39,363 nucleotides of DNA, taken from the NCBI GenBank assembly GCA_000999095.1, contig LCFP01000014.1, positions 1 to 39,363 on the forward strand, in the 5' to 3' direction. Shown here one piece after another: positions 26,538-34,090 of the stretch. How positions within the stretch are numbered: the stretch's first letter is position 1; each line of letters begins with the position of its first letter. The notes under the pieces were generated by a model that saw only the letters and a program-made list of their open reading frames with translations, was not told where the DNA came from and did not search any database. The stretch comes from Candidatus Gottesmanbacteria bacterium GW2011_GWA2_43_14. GTDB lineage: Bacteria > Patescibacteriota > Microgenomatia > 2-02-FULL-39-11. The position numbers and the translations under genes were made by a program.

Positions 26538-26759
26538 ATGGCAAATCAACCTTCGCCGATGATGCCTGATTTCAAGGGCAGCCCGGCAGTTTTTTTAAAA
26601 GAAGTAAAAGCTGAATTGACCAAAGTCGTCTGGCCGACACGCGACCAGGTGATCCGCTTTACTCTTGTGGTTATCGCCGTTTCGGTCATCTTCGGTTTCT
26701 ATATCGGAGGTCTTGACCTCATTTTTACCAAATTCACCGATTTACTGGTAGGCAATTAA
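26538..26759 (+). CDS. secE: Preprotein translocase subunit SecE
   Basis: 73 residues from the ATG at 26538; an upstream in-frame TTG lies within the promoter and is rejected. The conserved amphipathic helix and membrane entry FLKEVKAELTKVVWPTRDQV are at about 17-36, followed by one membrane helix (TLVVIAVSVIFGFYIGGLDL). SecE clamps SecY in the protein-export channel. As in most bacteria it precedes nusG, here by 18 bases. The single-helix form is typical outside the gammaproteobacteria. Confidence 0.93.
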   Translation: MANQPSPMMPDFKGSPAVFLKEVKAELTKVVWPTRDQVIRFTLVVIAVSVIFGFYIGGLDLIFTKFTDLLVGN

Positions 26760-26764
26760 GCCGG

Positions 26765-26770
26765 TATAAT
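26765..26770 (+). promoter_or_regulatory. -10 box of nusG
   Basis: TATAAT ends seven bases before the nusG ATG, straddling the short secE-nusG gap. A separate leaderless transcript for nusG is likely besides read-through from secE. Confidence 0.5.
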
Positions 26771-26777
26771 AACGCTT

Positions 26778-27431
26778 ATGGCAAAGGATGAAAAAGAAGA
26801 AAAAAAAGAAGTAATTAAGGATGCGGAAAAGTCTGCCGCCGCAGCAGAAACTGAAACTCCGCCGGATGAAACCGCACCCGCACCGAGCGCCAAACCGGCT
26901 GAAGAGAAAAAAGGCCAGTGGTTCGTCGTCCACACTTACTCAGGCCACGAAAACAAAGCGGCTGAGGCTCTCAAACAGCGCGTGGCGGCCATGAATCTGG
27001 AAAAGAAGATCTACGAAGTCCTCGTCCCGACGAGAAACATCGTCATCGTACGACACGGCAAGAAAGAGGAAACCAAAGAGAAAATTTTCCCGGGCTATAT
27101 CCTGGTCCGCATGACTCTGGATGATGAAAGCTGGCTGGCAGTCAGGACTACCCAGGGAGTGACCGCATTTGTCGGCATGGGCAACAAACCCACCCCGATT
27201 TCCGACAAGGAAGTCGTCGCCATCATGAAATTCATGGAGCTGGAAGCTCCCAAATTCAGGGCTAAATTCTCCAAAGGCGAGGCTGTCAAAATCGTCGACG
27301 GTCCGTTTGCCGATTTCCTGGGAACGATCGAACAGATCGATGAAGAAAAAGGCAAAGTCAAAGTCCTTGTCTCCATCTTCGGCCGTGAGACACCCGTCGA
27401 ACTCGACTTTCTCCAGATCAGAAAATTATAA
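26778..27431 (+). CDS. nusG: Transcription elongation/antitermination factor NusG
   Basis: 217 residues. NusG binds RNA polymerase and couples it to Rho or the ribosome. The first 47 residues are a Lys/Glu/Ala/Pro-rich disordered extension not found in the roughly 180-residue E. coli protein. The NGN domain follows from QWFVVHTYSGHENKAAEAL to about 150 (with FPGYILVRM and TTQGVTAFVG). The KOW domain closes the protein (FSKGEAVKIVDGPFADFLG). Confidence 0.95.
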   Translation: MAKDEKEEKKEVIKDAEKSAAAAETETPPDETAPAPSAKPAEEKKGQWFVVHTYSGHENKAAEALKQRVAAMNLEKKIYEVLVPTRNIVIVRHGKKEETKEKIFPGYILVRMTLDDESWLAVRTTQGVTAFVGMGNKPTPISDKEVVAIMKFMELEAPKFRAKFSKGEAVKIVDGPFADFLGTIEQIDEEKGKVKVLVSIFGRETPVELDFLQIRKL

Positions 27432-27580
27432 ACTTTTTTTCTTATTCCCCTGTCTTCCAACACGCAAATCCGGCCATAAAACCCTATAAACAAAATGTTT
27501 TCGGGGTTGGGTTCGGTCTATTGCAAATTACGAAGTTGTATTTGTCTTACTATCAAATAATTTTCCTCTAACAATGTACA

Positions 27581-27589
27581 TGATATAAT
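27581..27589 (+). promoter_or_regulatory. Extended -10 with leaderless start
   Basis: TGATATAAT, a perfect extended -10, ends seven bases before the ATG at 27597. The preceding 150 bases after nusG contain no other recognised signal. Confidence 0.65.
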
Positions 27590-27596
27590 TCACTAT

Positions 27597-27794
27597 ATGA
27601 AAAACATTTCAATTAATTTTATCAAATTATTAAAAGATTACCCTCAAAAAGGCTGGGTCGCAATTTCCTCTGATTTTGATCGTGTAGTTTTGCATGGAAA
27701 AACACTTAGAGAAATAAGGAATAAAGCAAAAAAAACTGATGAGAAAGTATTTTTTTTTCCCACAGGAGAAAAATATTCTCATTTTACAGGCTGA
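27597..27794 (+). CDS. Small DUF5678-like protein
   Basis: 65 residues. The pattern LKDYPQKGWVAISSDFDRVVLHGKTLREIRNKAKK matches DUF5678 in layout: a Trp-Val-Ala strand, a second strand with V-x-x-G-K, then a helix. Such proteins are often encoded next to aspartyl-protease-like genes, as here. By eye clearly more A+T-rich than the flanking ribosomal genes. It may be the partner or substrate of the next gene's product; this is inference. Confidence 0.6.
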   Translation: MKNISINFIKLLKDYPQKGWVAISSDFDRVVLHGKTLREIRNKAKKTDEKVFFFPTGEKYSHFTG

Positions 27795-27815
27795 ATCTTT
27801 TGTACTGTATTAAAT

Positions 27816-28226
27816 GTGAAATATTCTTATAGTTTACTCCCAGGACTTGAAAAAACGGGAGTGCTTGCTCCGATTTTACCGATTACTTTTATCCATAAAA
27901 AGGCAGAATTTCCTACTTTTGCGTTGATTGATTCGGGAGCTGAACAGGGACTAATATCAACTATCATTGCAGATGAACTATCAATCAACTGGAGAAATAT
28001 TCCAAAAAGCATCGGATATACCACATCAGGACAATTTATATACCATTCTTATCAGGACATAATTTGTTCAGTTGATGATTATAAATTTAAAATGAATATC
28101 AATATTGCAGAAGGAATCAGCCCATTTAAATGCATATTAGGCAGGAAAGATATTTTTCAGAAAGCAATAATCACTTTTGAAGGTTATAAGAACGTTTTTT
28201 ATATAGAATTTAGAGATTTGAACTAA
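27816..28226 (+). CDS. Retropepsin-like aspartyl protease family protein
   Basis: 136 residues from a GTG at 27816, 21 bases after the upstream gene. FALIDSGAEQGLIS near residue 36-49 carries the catalytic DSGA triad with the hydrophobic strand before it. CILGRKDIFQKAIITFEG near 107-124 matches the second hydrophobic-Gly block (I-L-G-R-D-x-x) of retroviral-type aspartyl proteases. The size fits a single lobe acting as a homodimer. No signal peptide, so cytosolic. A+T-rich like its partner, suggesting they were acquired together. Confidence 0.7.
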   Translation: MKYSYSLLPGLEKTGVLAPILPITFIHKKAEFPTFALIDSGAEQGLISTIIADELSINWRNIPKSIGYTTSGQFIYHSYQDIICSVDDYKFKMNINIAEGISPFKCILGRKDIFQKAIITFEGYKNVFYIEFRDLN

Positions 28227-28274
28227 ATCGCTATAACCCTTTTCATATCCATTTCACTAAAAGCCTATCTTTGA

Positions 28275-28700
28275 CTAACTGCCTTTGTTTCCGGCGGTAT
28301 GTGATCCGTCTCTTCTTACTCCTCCGATACTAGTAGTTCTACCGCCCTCGGTTAAAACATCATGATCGGGAATGGAGGGTCTTTTTTGATACGTCTGACC
28401 GTCTCCAAAAATTACCTGACTGTTAGCTGCAACTTCGCTCCCCGGTTCAGGATGATCTGCTGTATGCAGTTTTCCTAAATTACCGATATCTCTAGCATCT
28501 CCTCCTTGGGGTAAACCATCCGGAAATGCATCTTCTAAACCGCTTTTTGTATCTTGGTAAAAATCCCTGTCCCCTCTGCCGCCTCGTCTGCCGGAGCGGA
28601 AGAAAACCTTATCGTAAACATTATTATCCCATGCAAACGGTTCAGGACCGGAAATTTCCGGAGGTTGATGAGCAGGAGCTGATTCCGACAATGCTCTCAT
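28275..28700 (-). CDS. Uncharacterised hydrophilic protein
   Basis: 141 residues, no family recognised. Strongly hydrophilic and rich in Gly, Arg, Asp and Pro (for example RSGRRGGRGDRDFYQD), with no membrane segment or Cys; probably disordered. It follows the small membrane protein gene by eight bases on the same strand, so the two are likely coexpressed. The ATG at 28700 has no Shine-Dalgarno sequence. Confidence 0.5.
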   Translation of the reverse strand: MRALSESAPAHQPPEISGPEPFAWDNNVYDKVFFRSGRRGGRGDRDFYQDTKSGLEDAFPDGLPQGGDARDIGNLGKLHTADHPEPGSEVAANSQVIFGDGQTYQKRPSIPDHDVLTEGGRTTSIGGVRRDGSHTAGNKGS

Positions 28701-28708
28701 GAATTTGT

Positions 28709-28960
28709 TTATGGATTAACCGGATTTACGGATGGAGAACCTATAGTTTCGATGGGCTCGGATGATGCCGGAGTGGCCAGATCGGATAATTTATAGGTAT
28801 GATCGGCATCACTACCTTTTGAGGAAATGCTGTTTATGCGCAGGAAAAGAGAAGCGGTGATCAGTATCAGGCCGAGGATTGTTCCTAAAGCCAGTTTGCC
28901 TTTGGAAACTGCCTGTTCCTTATCTACTGTTATTTTCAAGATGTTAGCAACTTTAATCAA
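28709..28960 (-). CDS. Small single-pass membrane protein with TTG start
   Basis: 83 residues. A TTG at 28960 is chosen because AGGAG (28973-28969 on the minus strand) stands eight bases before it, one of the few good binding sites here. Residues 1-22 are cytosolic and basic, a membrane helix follows at about 24-42 (LALGTILGLILITASLFL), and the exterior tail of 40 residues is Ser/Pro/Thr rich. TATTAT with a preceding TG (28999-28994) is a likely -10. Function unknown; probably paired with the next gene. Confidence 0.6.
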   Translation of the reverse strand: MIKVANILKITVDKEQAVSKGKLALGTILGLILITASLFLRINSISSKGSDADHTYKLSDLATPASSEPIETIGSPSVNPVNP

Positions 28961-29099
28961 TTAAATTTCTCCTGTCAAATAGATGAGTGTTGATATAATA
29001 CAAACTTACGGACTGTCCTAAAGTTCCATACATATTATACCCTATAGTTTCAGAAAACCCAAATGACAAACCGGGATACGCTTTTCTTTTCAGTTTACT

Positions 29100-29105
29100 T
29101 ATGAT
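29100..29105 (+). promoter_or_regulatory. Possible -10 box for rplK-rplA
   Basis: TATGAT lies just before the structured leader. No convincing -35 is visible. Placement would put the transcript start near 29112, at the base of the leader RNA structure. Confidence 0.35.
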
Positions 29106-29117
29106 ATCATCCCTTCA

Positions 29118-29185
29118 CCTGTGCTTTTGTGCAGGGAGGCAATGGCCGATGACAGAGTATTCTTCTCTCATCCCCTTTTTGCCTC
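29118..29185 (+). promoter_or_regulatory. Structured mRNA leader of rplK-rplA, possible L1/L11 autoregulation site
   Basis: Two hairpins stack directly. CCTGTGC/GTGCAGG (29118-29135, loop TTTT, two G-U pairs) is followed without a gap by GAGGCAA (29136-29142) pairing with TTGCCTC (29179-29185). Inside the second are GATG/CATC and AGAG/CTCT stems. Ribosomal protein L1 represses L11-L1 operons in other bacteria by binding a leader that mimics its rRNA site. That this leader does the same is inference; no match to a known leader family was recognised. Confidence 0.5.
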
Positions 29186-29197
29186 AATAGATATAAA

Positions 29198-29623
29198 ATG
29201 CCAGCGAAAAAAGTCAAAACTATTTTAAAACTCAATCTTCCTGCAGGTGAAGCCACACCGGCTCCTCCGGTCGGGCCGGCCCTCGGACAGCACGGCCTAG
29301 CCATCATGGATTTCGTCCGCGCTTACAACGAAAAAACAGCCGACAAGAAAGGCCAGGTCATCCCGGCTGTGATCACCGTCTATACCGACCGGACATTCTC
29401 ATTTATTACCAAACTGCCGCCTGTTACCGAAATGATCAAAAAAGCCTTATCCCTGGAAAAGGGCAGCCAGAAGACCGGACGTGAACCGGCCGGTTCATTG
29501 ACCCGCGCCCAGGCGGAGATAATTGCCAAAGATAAAATGGGGGATTTAAATTGCGACACCCTGGATGCGGCCGTCAAAGTAATTGAAGGCACTGCCCGCA
29601 GCATGGGAGTGAAAATAGAATAA
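29198..29623 (+). CDS. rplK: Large ribosomal subunit protein L11
   Basis: 141 residues, full length. Signature strands include KTILKLNLPAGEATPAPPVGPALGQHG at the N-terminus (the thiostrepton-site loop) and the C-terminal RNA-binding domain (AGSLTRAQAEIIAKDKM, DLNCDTLDAAVKVIEGTARSMG). L11 binds the GTPase-associated region of 23S rRNA. One base separates it from rplA. Confidence 0.96.
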   Translation: MPAKKVKTILKLNLPAGEATPAPPVGPALGQHGLAIMDFVRAYNEKTADKKGQVIPAVITVYTDRTFSFITKLPPVTEMIKKALSLEKGSQKTGREPAGSLTRAQAEIIAKDKMGDLNCDTLDAAVKVIEGTARSMGVKIE

Positions 29624-29624
29624 T

Positions 29625-30518
29625 ATGGGTAAAATCAGAGTTTCCACATTAGGATCGGAAGAAGAAAAGGAAAGCCGCGATAAGCGCAAGGTCCAGCGCG
29701 AGGAAAAAAAGAAACGGGTATCATCCGGCAAAAAGGAGGACAAAGTCCATGTGGCCGGTCTTAAGGGCGGCCAAAGGGTCAAATCAGTCGGCACCTCCGA
29801 GGATGAAATAGACAAAATGATCGCCCTTGCCCGGGAAGTGGAAAAAGACCAGACGGAAGGCATCAGGGTCTCGGACGGAGAGACTGAGGAAGGCAAAGGC
29901 AAAAAGAAGAAAAAGGCAAAAGTCAGGTCGAAAAATTACCAGTCGGTTGTCATGAAACTGGAACACCAGAAAGTCTACCCGATCGCCGATGCCATAACTG
30001 TACTCCGTCAGGTCTCCTACGGAAAATTCAACGGTTCGGTGGAAATCCATATCAATACCCTGGAAAAAGGCTTGAGGGGTTCAGCCAGGCTGCCTCACGG
30101 CACAGGCAAAGAAATCAGAGTCGCCATAGCCACGGCAGAAAACGTCGAGAAACTGGTCGAGGAAATCTCCCAGGGCAAAATAAATTTCGACGCCCTGATC
30201 GCCCACCCTACCGCTGTACCGAAACTAGCCAAGGTAGCCAAATTTTTGGGGCCCCGGGGACTGATGCCCAATCCCAAAGCCGGCACTATTTCCAGCGAAC
30301 CGGAAAAACAGGCGGAAAAACTAAAAAAGGGGGAAATTGCCTGGAAAACAGAAACGGAATTCCCGATCATCCACCAGGTCATCGGCAAACTGGCCTTCAA
30401 GGATAACGAGCTTGAGGAAAATTACCGGGCATTCATAAAAGCTGTAGATCCCCAAAAAATAGTCAACATCACCCTCAAATCCACCATGAGCCCGGGGATT
30501 AAAGTCCAAACGGAATAA
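29625..30518 (+). CDS. rplA: Large ribosomal subunit protein L1 with long N-terminal extension
   Basis: 297 residues against about 230 usually. The first ~105 residues are an extra Lys/Glu-rich tract; conserved L1 begins near KNYQSVVMKLEHQKVYPIADA. Key blocks are RLPHGTGKEIRVAI, FLGPRGLMPNPKAGTI and the C-terminal VNITLKSTMSPGIKV. Compared with E. coli L1, about 14 residues are missing between the strand AIATAEN and the helix VEKLVEEI, in domain II. L1 forms the L1 stalk that moves the E-site tRNA. A diverged copy of its last ~23 codons lies at 31486-31557, beyond the toxin-antitoxin pair. rplJ and rplL, often next, are absent here. Confidence 0.95.
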   Translation: MGKIRVSTLGSEEEKESRDKRKVQREEKKKRVSSGKKEDKVHVAGLKGGQRVKSVGTSEDEIDKMIALAREVEKDQTEGIRVSDGETEEGKGKKKKKAKVRSKNYQSVVMKLEHQKVYPIADAITVLRQVSYGKFNGSVEIHINTLEKGLRGSARLPHGTGKEIRVAIATAENVEKLVEEISQGKINFDALIAHPTAVPKLAKVAKFLGPRGLMPNPKAGTISSEPEKQAEKLKKGEIAWKTETEFPIIHQVIGKLAFKDNELEENYRAFIKAVDPQKIVNITLKSTMSPGIKVQTE

Positions 30519-30519
30519 A

Positions 30520-31149
30520 TCAAAGATATTTCCCGGCCAGACGTATGGTTTCAGCTGAGATTAACCCCTTTACTTCTTTCCAAGTTACTTTTCTGATCAT
30601 TCTTGGCATCTGAGATAACTCCGCATCATCGAAATACTGTAAACTTCTTAAAATGCTATAAATATTTTCAGCCAATAACTTATACTTCTTGTCATACAGT
30701 TTAAATAAATCCTCCAAGTTTCTGCCCTGTTTAATCATTTCAAACAAGTCAATAAAATCCTTTTTTGTTCCTCTGTCCATAATGGCTACCAGCTTCATGG
30801 CCGCGATATCATCAATTGAGGCAATATTTATATCCGAAAACTTTGCGAACGGTCCGATTAACGGATAATTATATTCAAAATAGCTCAGTTTAACAGCGTT
30901 AAATTCGCCGATTAATGAAATTCCTTTAGCAACTGACGTTTTAAATTTACCTAATTGTTTTAAATCATGGGACAGTTTTTGAGGATCAAATTTTTCTGAA
31001 GAAAAAAAATCAAAATCAATGGAATAACGGTGGCCGAAATAAAGGGCTAGAGCTGATCCGCCGGCCAGGTAGGCTTTACTCACCAATCCGCTTTTACCTA
31101 ATAAGGCCAGTGTTGTTTGCGCATGATCAGATAATGTGGTTGTAAACAT
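30520..31149 (-). CDS. AbiEii-type nucleotidyltransferase toxin
   Basis: 209 residues. YLAGGSALALYFGHRYSIDFDFF holds the GGS motif and paired Asp of the polymerase-beta-type nucleotidyltransferase fold (about 28-50), and AIMDRGTKKDFIDLFEM (about 124-140) is the conserved K-D-x-x-D motif of AbiEii/AbiGii toxins. Such toxins modify tRNA or other targets and are held in check by the partner encoded upstream, whose gene overlaps this one by 52 bases. The stop is a single base from the rplA stop, on the opposite strand. Confidence 0.82.
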   Translation of the reverse strand: MFTTTLSDHAQTTLALLGKSGLVSKAYLAGGSALALYFGHRYSIDFDFFSSEKFDPQKLSHDLKQLGKFKTSVAKGISLIGEFNAVKLSYFEYNYPLIGPFAKFSDINIASIDDIAAMKLVAIMDRGTKKDFIDLFEMIKQGRNLEDLFKLYDKKYKLLAENIYSILRSLQYFDDAELSQMPRMIRKVTWKEVKGLISAETIRLAGKYL

Positions 31150-31418
31150 TTTATCTGCTCTCTGGGAATATTATATATCCGTGACCAAAAAACCGCAGTC
31201 CATGGTGAAAAATCCCGCATTTTCTTGACTGATTCAACAATTAATTCCTCAGGGAAATTCCTTCTGACCCATCTGACCGCCTCCAAATTGCCTTTGTCCA
31301 GAAGCCGGTTGATAACATAAAGAGGTTTCTGACTGGGGTCTAACTTTTTGGCGTCTGTATCCCAAAAAAAGAAATGCAGGAAATCGGGAAGTTTCCTCGG
31401 CAGCGTCTTTTTGTTCAC
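31098..31418 (-). CDS. DUF6922-like antitoxin partner of the AbiEii toxin
   Basis: 106 residues from a GTG at 31418. The pattern LHFFFWDTDAKKLDPSQKPLYVINRLLDKGNLEAVRWVRRNF followed by FSPWTAVFWSRIYNIPREQI is the one I associate with DUF6922 proteins that precede AbiEii genes: a Phe-Trp-Asp start, a helix, then an F-W strand with a Cys nearby. It probably binds DNA or the toxin. Overlap with the toxin gene supports a bicistronic module. Confidence 0.65.
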   Translation of the reverse strand: MNKKTLPRKLPDFLHFFFWDTDAKKLDPSQKPLYVINRLLDKGNLEAVRWVRRNFPEELIVESVKKMRDFSPWTAVFWSRIYNIPREQIKCLQPHYLIMRKQHWPY

Positions 31419-31427
31419 CTTAAACTT

Positions 31428-31456
31428 ATTTTATCAAAATTTGCCTGAAATGACAA
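31428..31456 (-). promoter_or_regulatory. Promoter of the toxin-antitoxin module
   Basis: On the minus strand TTGTCA (31456-31451), a 17-base spacer and TAAAAT (31433-31428) preceded by TGA, ending nine bases before the GTG start. An almost ideal promoter lying between the module and the rplA remnant. Confidence 0.65.
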
Positions 31457-31485
31457 TGAAATTTATACGTCTATCATCTGGCCCC

Positions 31486-31557
31486 CGGCCCAAAAATATA
31501 GTCAATATCATCCTCAAATCCACCATGAACCCGGGGATCAGAGTCCAAATTGCCTGA
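31486..31557 (+). pseudogene. Displaced 3' remnant of rplA
   Basis: The 24 codons RPKNIVNIILKSTMNPGIRVQIA plus stop match the end of rplA (DPQKIVNITLKSTMSPGIKVQTE). Over the 60 bases from the shared CCC codon, 53 are identical, with differences mostly silent or conservative. Sequence upstream of it is unrelated. It has no start and no ribosome binding site. Confidence 0.8.
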
Positions 31558-31579
31558 TTATGGTAAAGGCAAACCCCGA

Positions 31580-32968
31580 CTAGACAGAAAATTTTTCCAT
31601 CGCCATCAACTGCCTGACTTTCCACATATAGGGATTGAGTTGGGAGCGGATTGTTCCATCGGTCAACTGATCAGTAATTGATGCCAATATCATTCCCTGA
31701 GCGCCGGATAATATATATGGCGTCTTTTTTGATCCTGACGCTGAAACTGAATCGGGGAAACCGAGTTCTCCAAAAATGCCCCCTTCCTGAAGTTTTCGGG
31801 CATTCCGGATAACTGCCTTGGGATTTAAGGGTAAGGTCAGAAAACTAGCGTGTGGCGTGATTACTTTATCTGGCAAAAACCTCTCCGGATGTTTCAATCT
31901 TGAACTTTCCTCTGAAGCCCCCAAACATTCAGCATTGTTTTCCCGATAGACATAATCCGGATTTAAACATGATGATTCCCCCCAAATATAATCTCCGGAC
32001 CTGATTTGTGCTTCAAGATGACGCCTTAAATTTCTATTCCACGGAATTGACCAGCTATCCTCCGGATAATAGATCAGTGGCGAAAATGCTTCAAAACCCG
32101 TACCGTTCCAGGAAGGAACAATATGCTGACCGAGATCATCACGGGTAAATCCTTCTACAACAGAGATGAGTTTTCCGTCAGGAAGCAGGTAAATTTGTGT
32201 TGTCTCTTCATCAGGCAGATTTCTGGGATGCCATTCTTCCGGAACTGTTCTTCTCATGGCAAAAAAGGCTTCTCCGGGTATTTGGTCGCGGGCTATAGCT
32301 ATTTCCATAGGAATTCTGCCGTCAGTACAAAATAGACCGTAATACCAATCTTCAAATCCTGTTTCCTCAACATACTCTCCATGCATAAGCTGGTTTTCCG
32401 GGTTATAGAAAAATCCTAAATCCAGACCTTCAAGTATTCTGTCTGATTTATTTCTTACCTCAGGCACTGTTAAGCCGGTAATCCAAAGGACTGCTGCCAG
32501 CCGGGCGGTATCCACCGAAGAAACTGAAGTTCTCCTGTCGCCTTTATCCGTATAACCAGGAATCACCACTCCTGTATCAGCTTCATACCAGTTATACGGC
32601 AAAGCATATTTTCTTATTTTTCCCTCTGTATCGACAAACTCTCCCTCTAACTTCGGCAGTTCATCCAAACTTGTCAGAATTGTATCCAATCTTTCGATTT
32701 CCATCTCCTTCGTGGGTATAAGTCCAGTTTTAAAGGCTGCCAGAGTAGCCAGAAGGCCGGCATCAGCGATATTTGTCGGTGAAGTGTAATCAAAAACCTT
32801 ACCTGTTTCTACCGACATGGTATCAACGGGAAGTCCGCTTGGAGAGGTCATTACCTCAATAGATTTCCAGGTATTGTTGGCACAGGTAAGAAGAAACCTC
32901 TTTTCATCATCATTCAGAGGTTCATGCGACAGAACTCTGTCAGCTTCCTGGACCGTAATTCCAGCCAT
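31580..32968 (-). CDS. Glycoamylase-like (PF10091/GH144-type) enzyme
   Basis: 462 residues. The order of motifs follows the glycoamylase-like family: SPSGLPVDT, YTSPTNIADAGLLATLAAFKTG, LPYNWYEADTG, SVSSVDTARLAAVLW, LGFFYNP, DGRIPMEIAIARDQIP, WNGTGFEAFSPLIYY, YIWGESSCLNPDY, TPHASFLTLPLNPKAVIRNARKL and GGIFGELGF. The family is an (alpha/alpha)6 barrel; characterised members cut beta-1,2-glucans. No signal peptide is seen, so it may act inside the cell or be exported by another route. TATAAT abuts the ATG, and another TATAAT lies about 30 bases further up. Confidence 0.72.
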   Translation of the reverse strand: MAGITVQEADRVLSHEPLNDDEKRFLLTCANNTWKSIEVMTSPSGLPVDTMSVETGKVFDYTSPTNIADAGLLATLAAFKTGLIPTKEMEIERLDTILTSLDELPKLEGEFVDTEGKIRKYALPYNWYEADTGVVIPGYTDKGDRRTSVSSVDTARLAAVLWITGLTVPEVRNKSDRILEGLDLGFFYNPENQLMHGEYVEETGFEDWYYGLFCTDGRIPMEIAIARDQIPGEAFFAMRRTVPEEWHPRNLPDEETTQIYLLPDGKLISVVEGFTRDDLGQHIVPSWNGTGFEAFSPLIYYPEDSWSIPWNRNLRRHLEAQIRSGDYIWGESSCLNPDYVYRENNAECLGASEESSRLKHPERFLPDKVITPHASFLTLPLNPKAVIRNARKLQEGGIFGELGFPDSVSASGSKKTPYILSGAQGMILASITDQLTDGTIRSQLNPYMWKVRQLMAMEKFSV

Positions 32969-33035
32969 ATTATAAATAAAACTTAGTCCAGAAAAGTATT
33001 ATAACCCATACGTCATACTTTTTCATAAATTGGCC

Positions 33036-33983
33036 TTAAAAATCCATTCCGGCAAAGGAATCTTCGTCATAAATAGCGTGTGAGGTATTTAAAAAATCCT
33101 GCCGTTCATAATAGTTCAAAGATCGCCAGAATTCCCTGAGATTATGCCGGTATAGCTTCATGGGAAAATTGTACAGGAAATCGAAAGAATCTCTGTATCT
33201 GGCGGAAAAGACATCCAAAAAATGTGCCACTGTGTTCTGATTGAAATACTCCTTTGTCAACTGGCTCCGCCTTAAATCCAGGATTGATAAACCTACTGCC
33301 AAATTGCGCTCCGGTTCCGTATTGACCATTGTAAAACCTGTATAAACAGATTCCAGAATAAAAGATAACATGGACCGGCGTACGGCTTCGAATGCCTGCT
33401 GTTTGGAATCAACGGGATAGGGCATTACTTTCTGCTCATGAAGGTAAATAGTGGCAAAACCTCTGGTATAGACATCTATGTCATCAGCATTGGGTTTTAG
33501 ATTGTCATCGAAATATTGCTTACCTGATAATTCAAGATGCTCTAAAACTCTATCTGCCCGCATGTGCGGATACAGCAAAATGTCATCCTCCTTTTTAATT
33601 GATAGAGAACCAATAAGCTTCTCCTCTGTAAAAGCACCGGCCAAAGCCTCTGCCATGCCGTGGGCCAAATCCTCCTGGAATGAGAATGGAAAAGAGGACT
33701 GCCTGAAAATAAGTCCTGTTTCCGGCCGGTAAAATGTTTTGGCCCTTCCGTAAAAACGCCTGTGGATTTTCCTGCCGTAAGAACTGGTACGCCAAAAATA
33801 AGGCTCAATCTTCTCCAAAAATTCGAGGTCATTTACCATATAAGCCGAGGATACTACCGGCTGTAATTTTTGCCTTAAAAGATCGGGAAAATACGGGAAC
33901 GACAAAACCTCCATAAAATCTTCCTTGACCCGGTCCAGATTGTCACCGGGAATTTCTTCTTTTACAAGTTCAGGCCTTGCCAT
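33036..33983 (-). CDS. Uncharacterised 315-residue protein
   Basis: No family recognised. Mainly helical, rich in Phe, Tyr and Arg, no signal or membrane segment. The segment EDLAHGMAEALAGAF (about 104-118) and a neighbouring QQAFEAVRRSMLSFILES helix look like a helical core; HGMAE is one residue from a HExxH-like pattern but does not match it. TAAAAT ends six bases before the ATG, so a leaderless transcript is likely. Confidence 0.6.
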   Translation of the reverse strand: MARPELVKEEIPGDNLDRVKEDFMEVLSFPYFPDLLRQKLQPVVSSAYMVNDLEFLEKIEPYFWRTSSYGRKIHRRFYGRAKTFYRPETGLIFRQSSFPFSFQEDLAHGMAEALAGAFTEEKLIGSLSIKKEDDILLYPHMRADRVLEHLELSGKQYFDDNLKPNADDIDVYTRGFATIYLHEQKVMPYPVDSKQQAFEAVRRSMLSFILESVYTGFTMVNTEPERNLAVGLSILDLRRSQLTKEYFNQNTVAHFLDVFSARYRDSFDFLYNFPMKLYRHNLREFWRSLNYYERQDFLNTSHAIYDEDSFAGMDF

Positions 33984-33989
33984 TGCTGT

Positions 33990-33995
33990 ATTTTA
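33990..33995 (-). promoter_or_regulatory. -10 box with leaderless start
   Basis: Minus-strand TAAAAT exactly six bases before the ATG at 33983. No -35 matched. Confidence 0.45.
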
Positions 33996-34060
33996 CAGCC
34001 TATTGACAACCAAATATAAAAATTACTTAAAAATCAGGTAAGAATTACATATTTAAGAAG

Positions 34061-34090
34061 TTGACTTTTGGCACGATTAACTCCTAAATT
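34061..34090 (+). promoter_or_regulatory. Promoter of the CHAP gene
   Basis: TTGACT (34061-34066), an 18-base spacer and TAAATT (34085-34090), ending six bases before the ATG at 34097. Confidence 0.55.

Noticed and set aside
31348..31557. Plus-strand frame of 69 codons ending in L1-like sequence as a full gene
   Set aside because: Only the last 23 codons resemble L1; the front is antisense to the antitoxin start and promoter.
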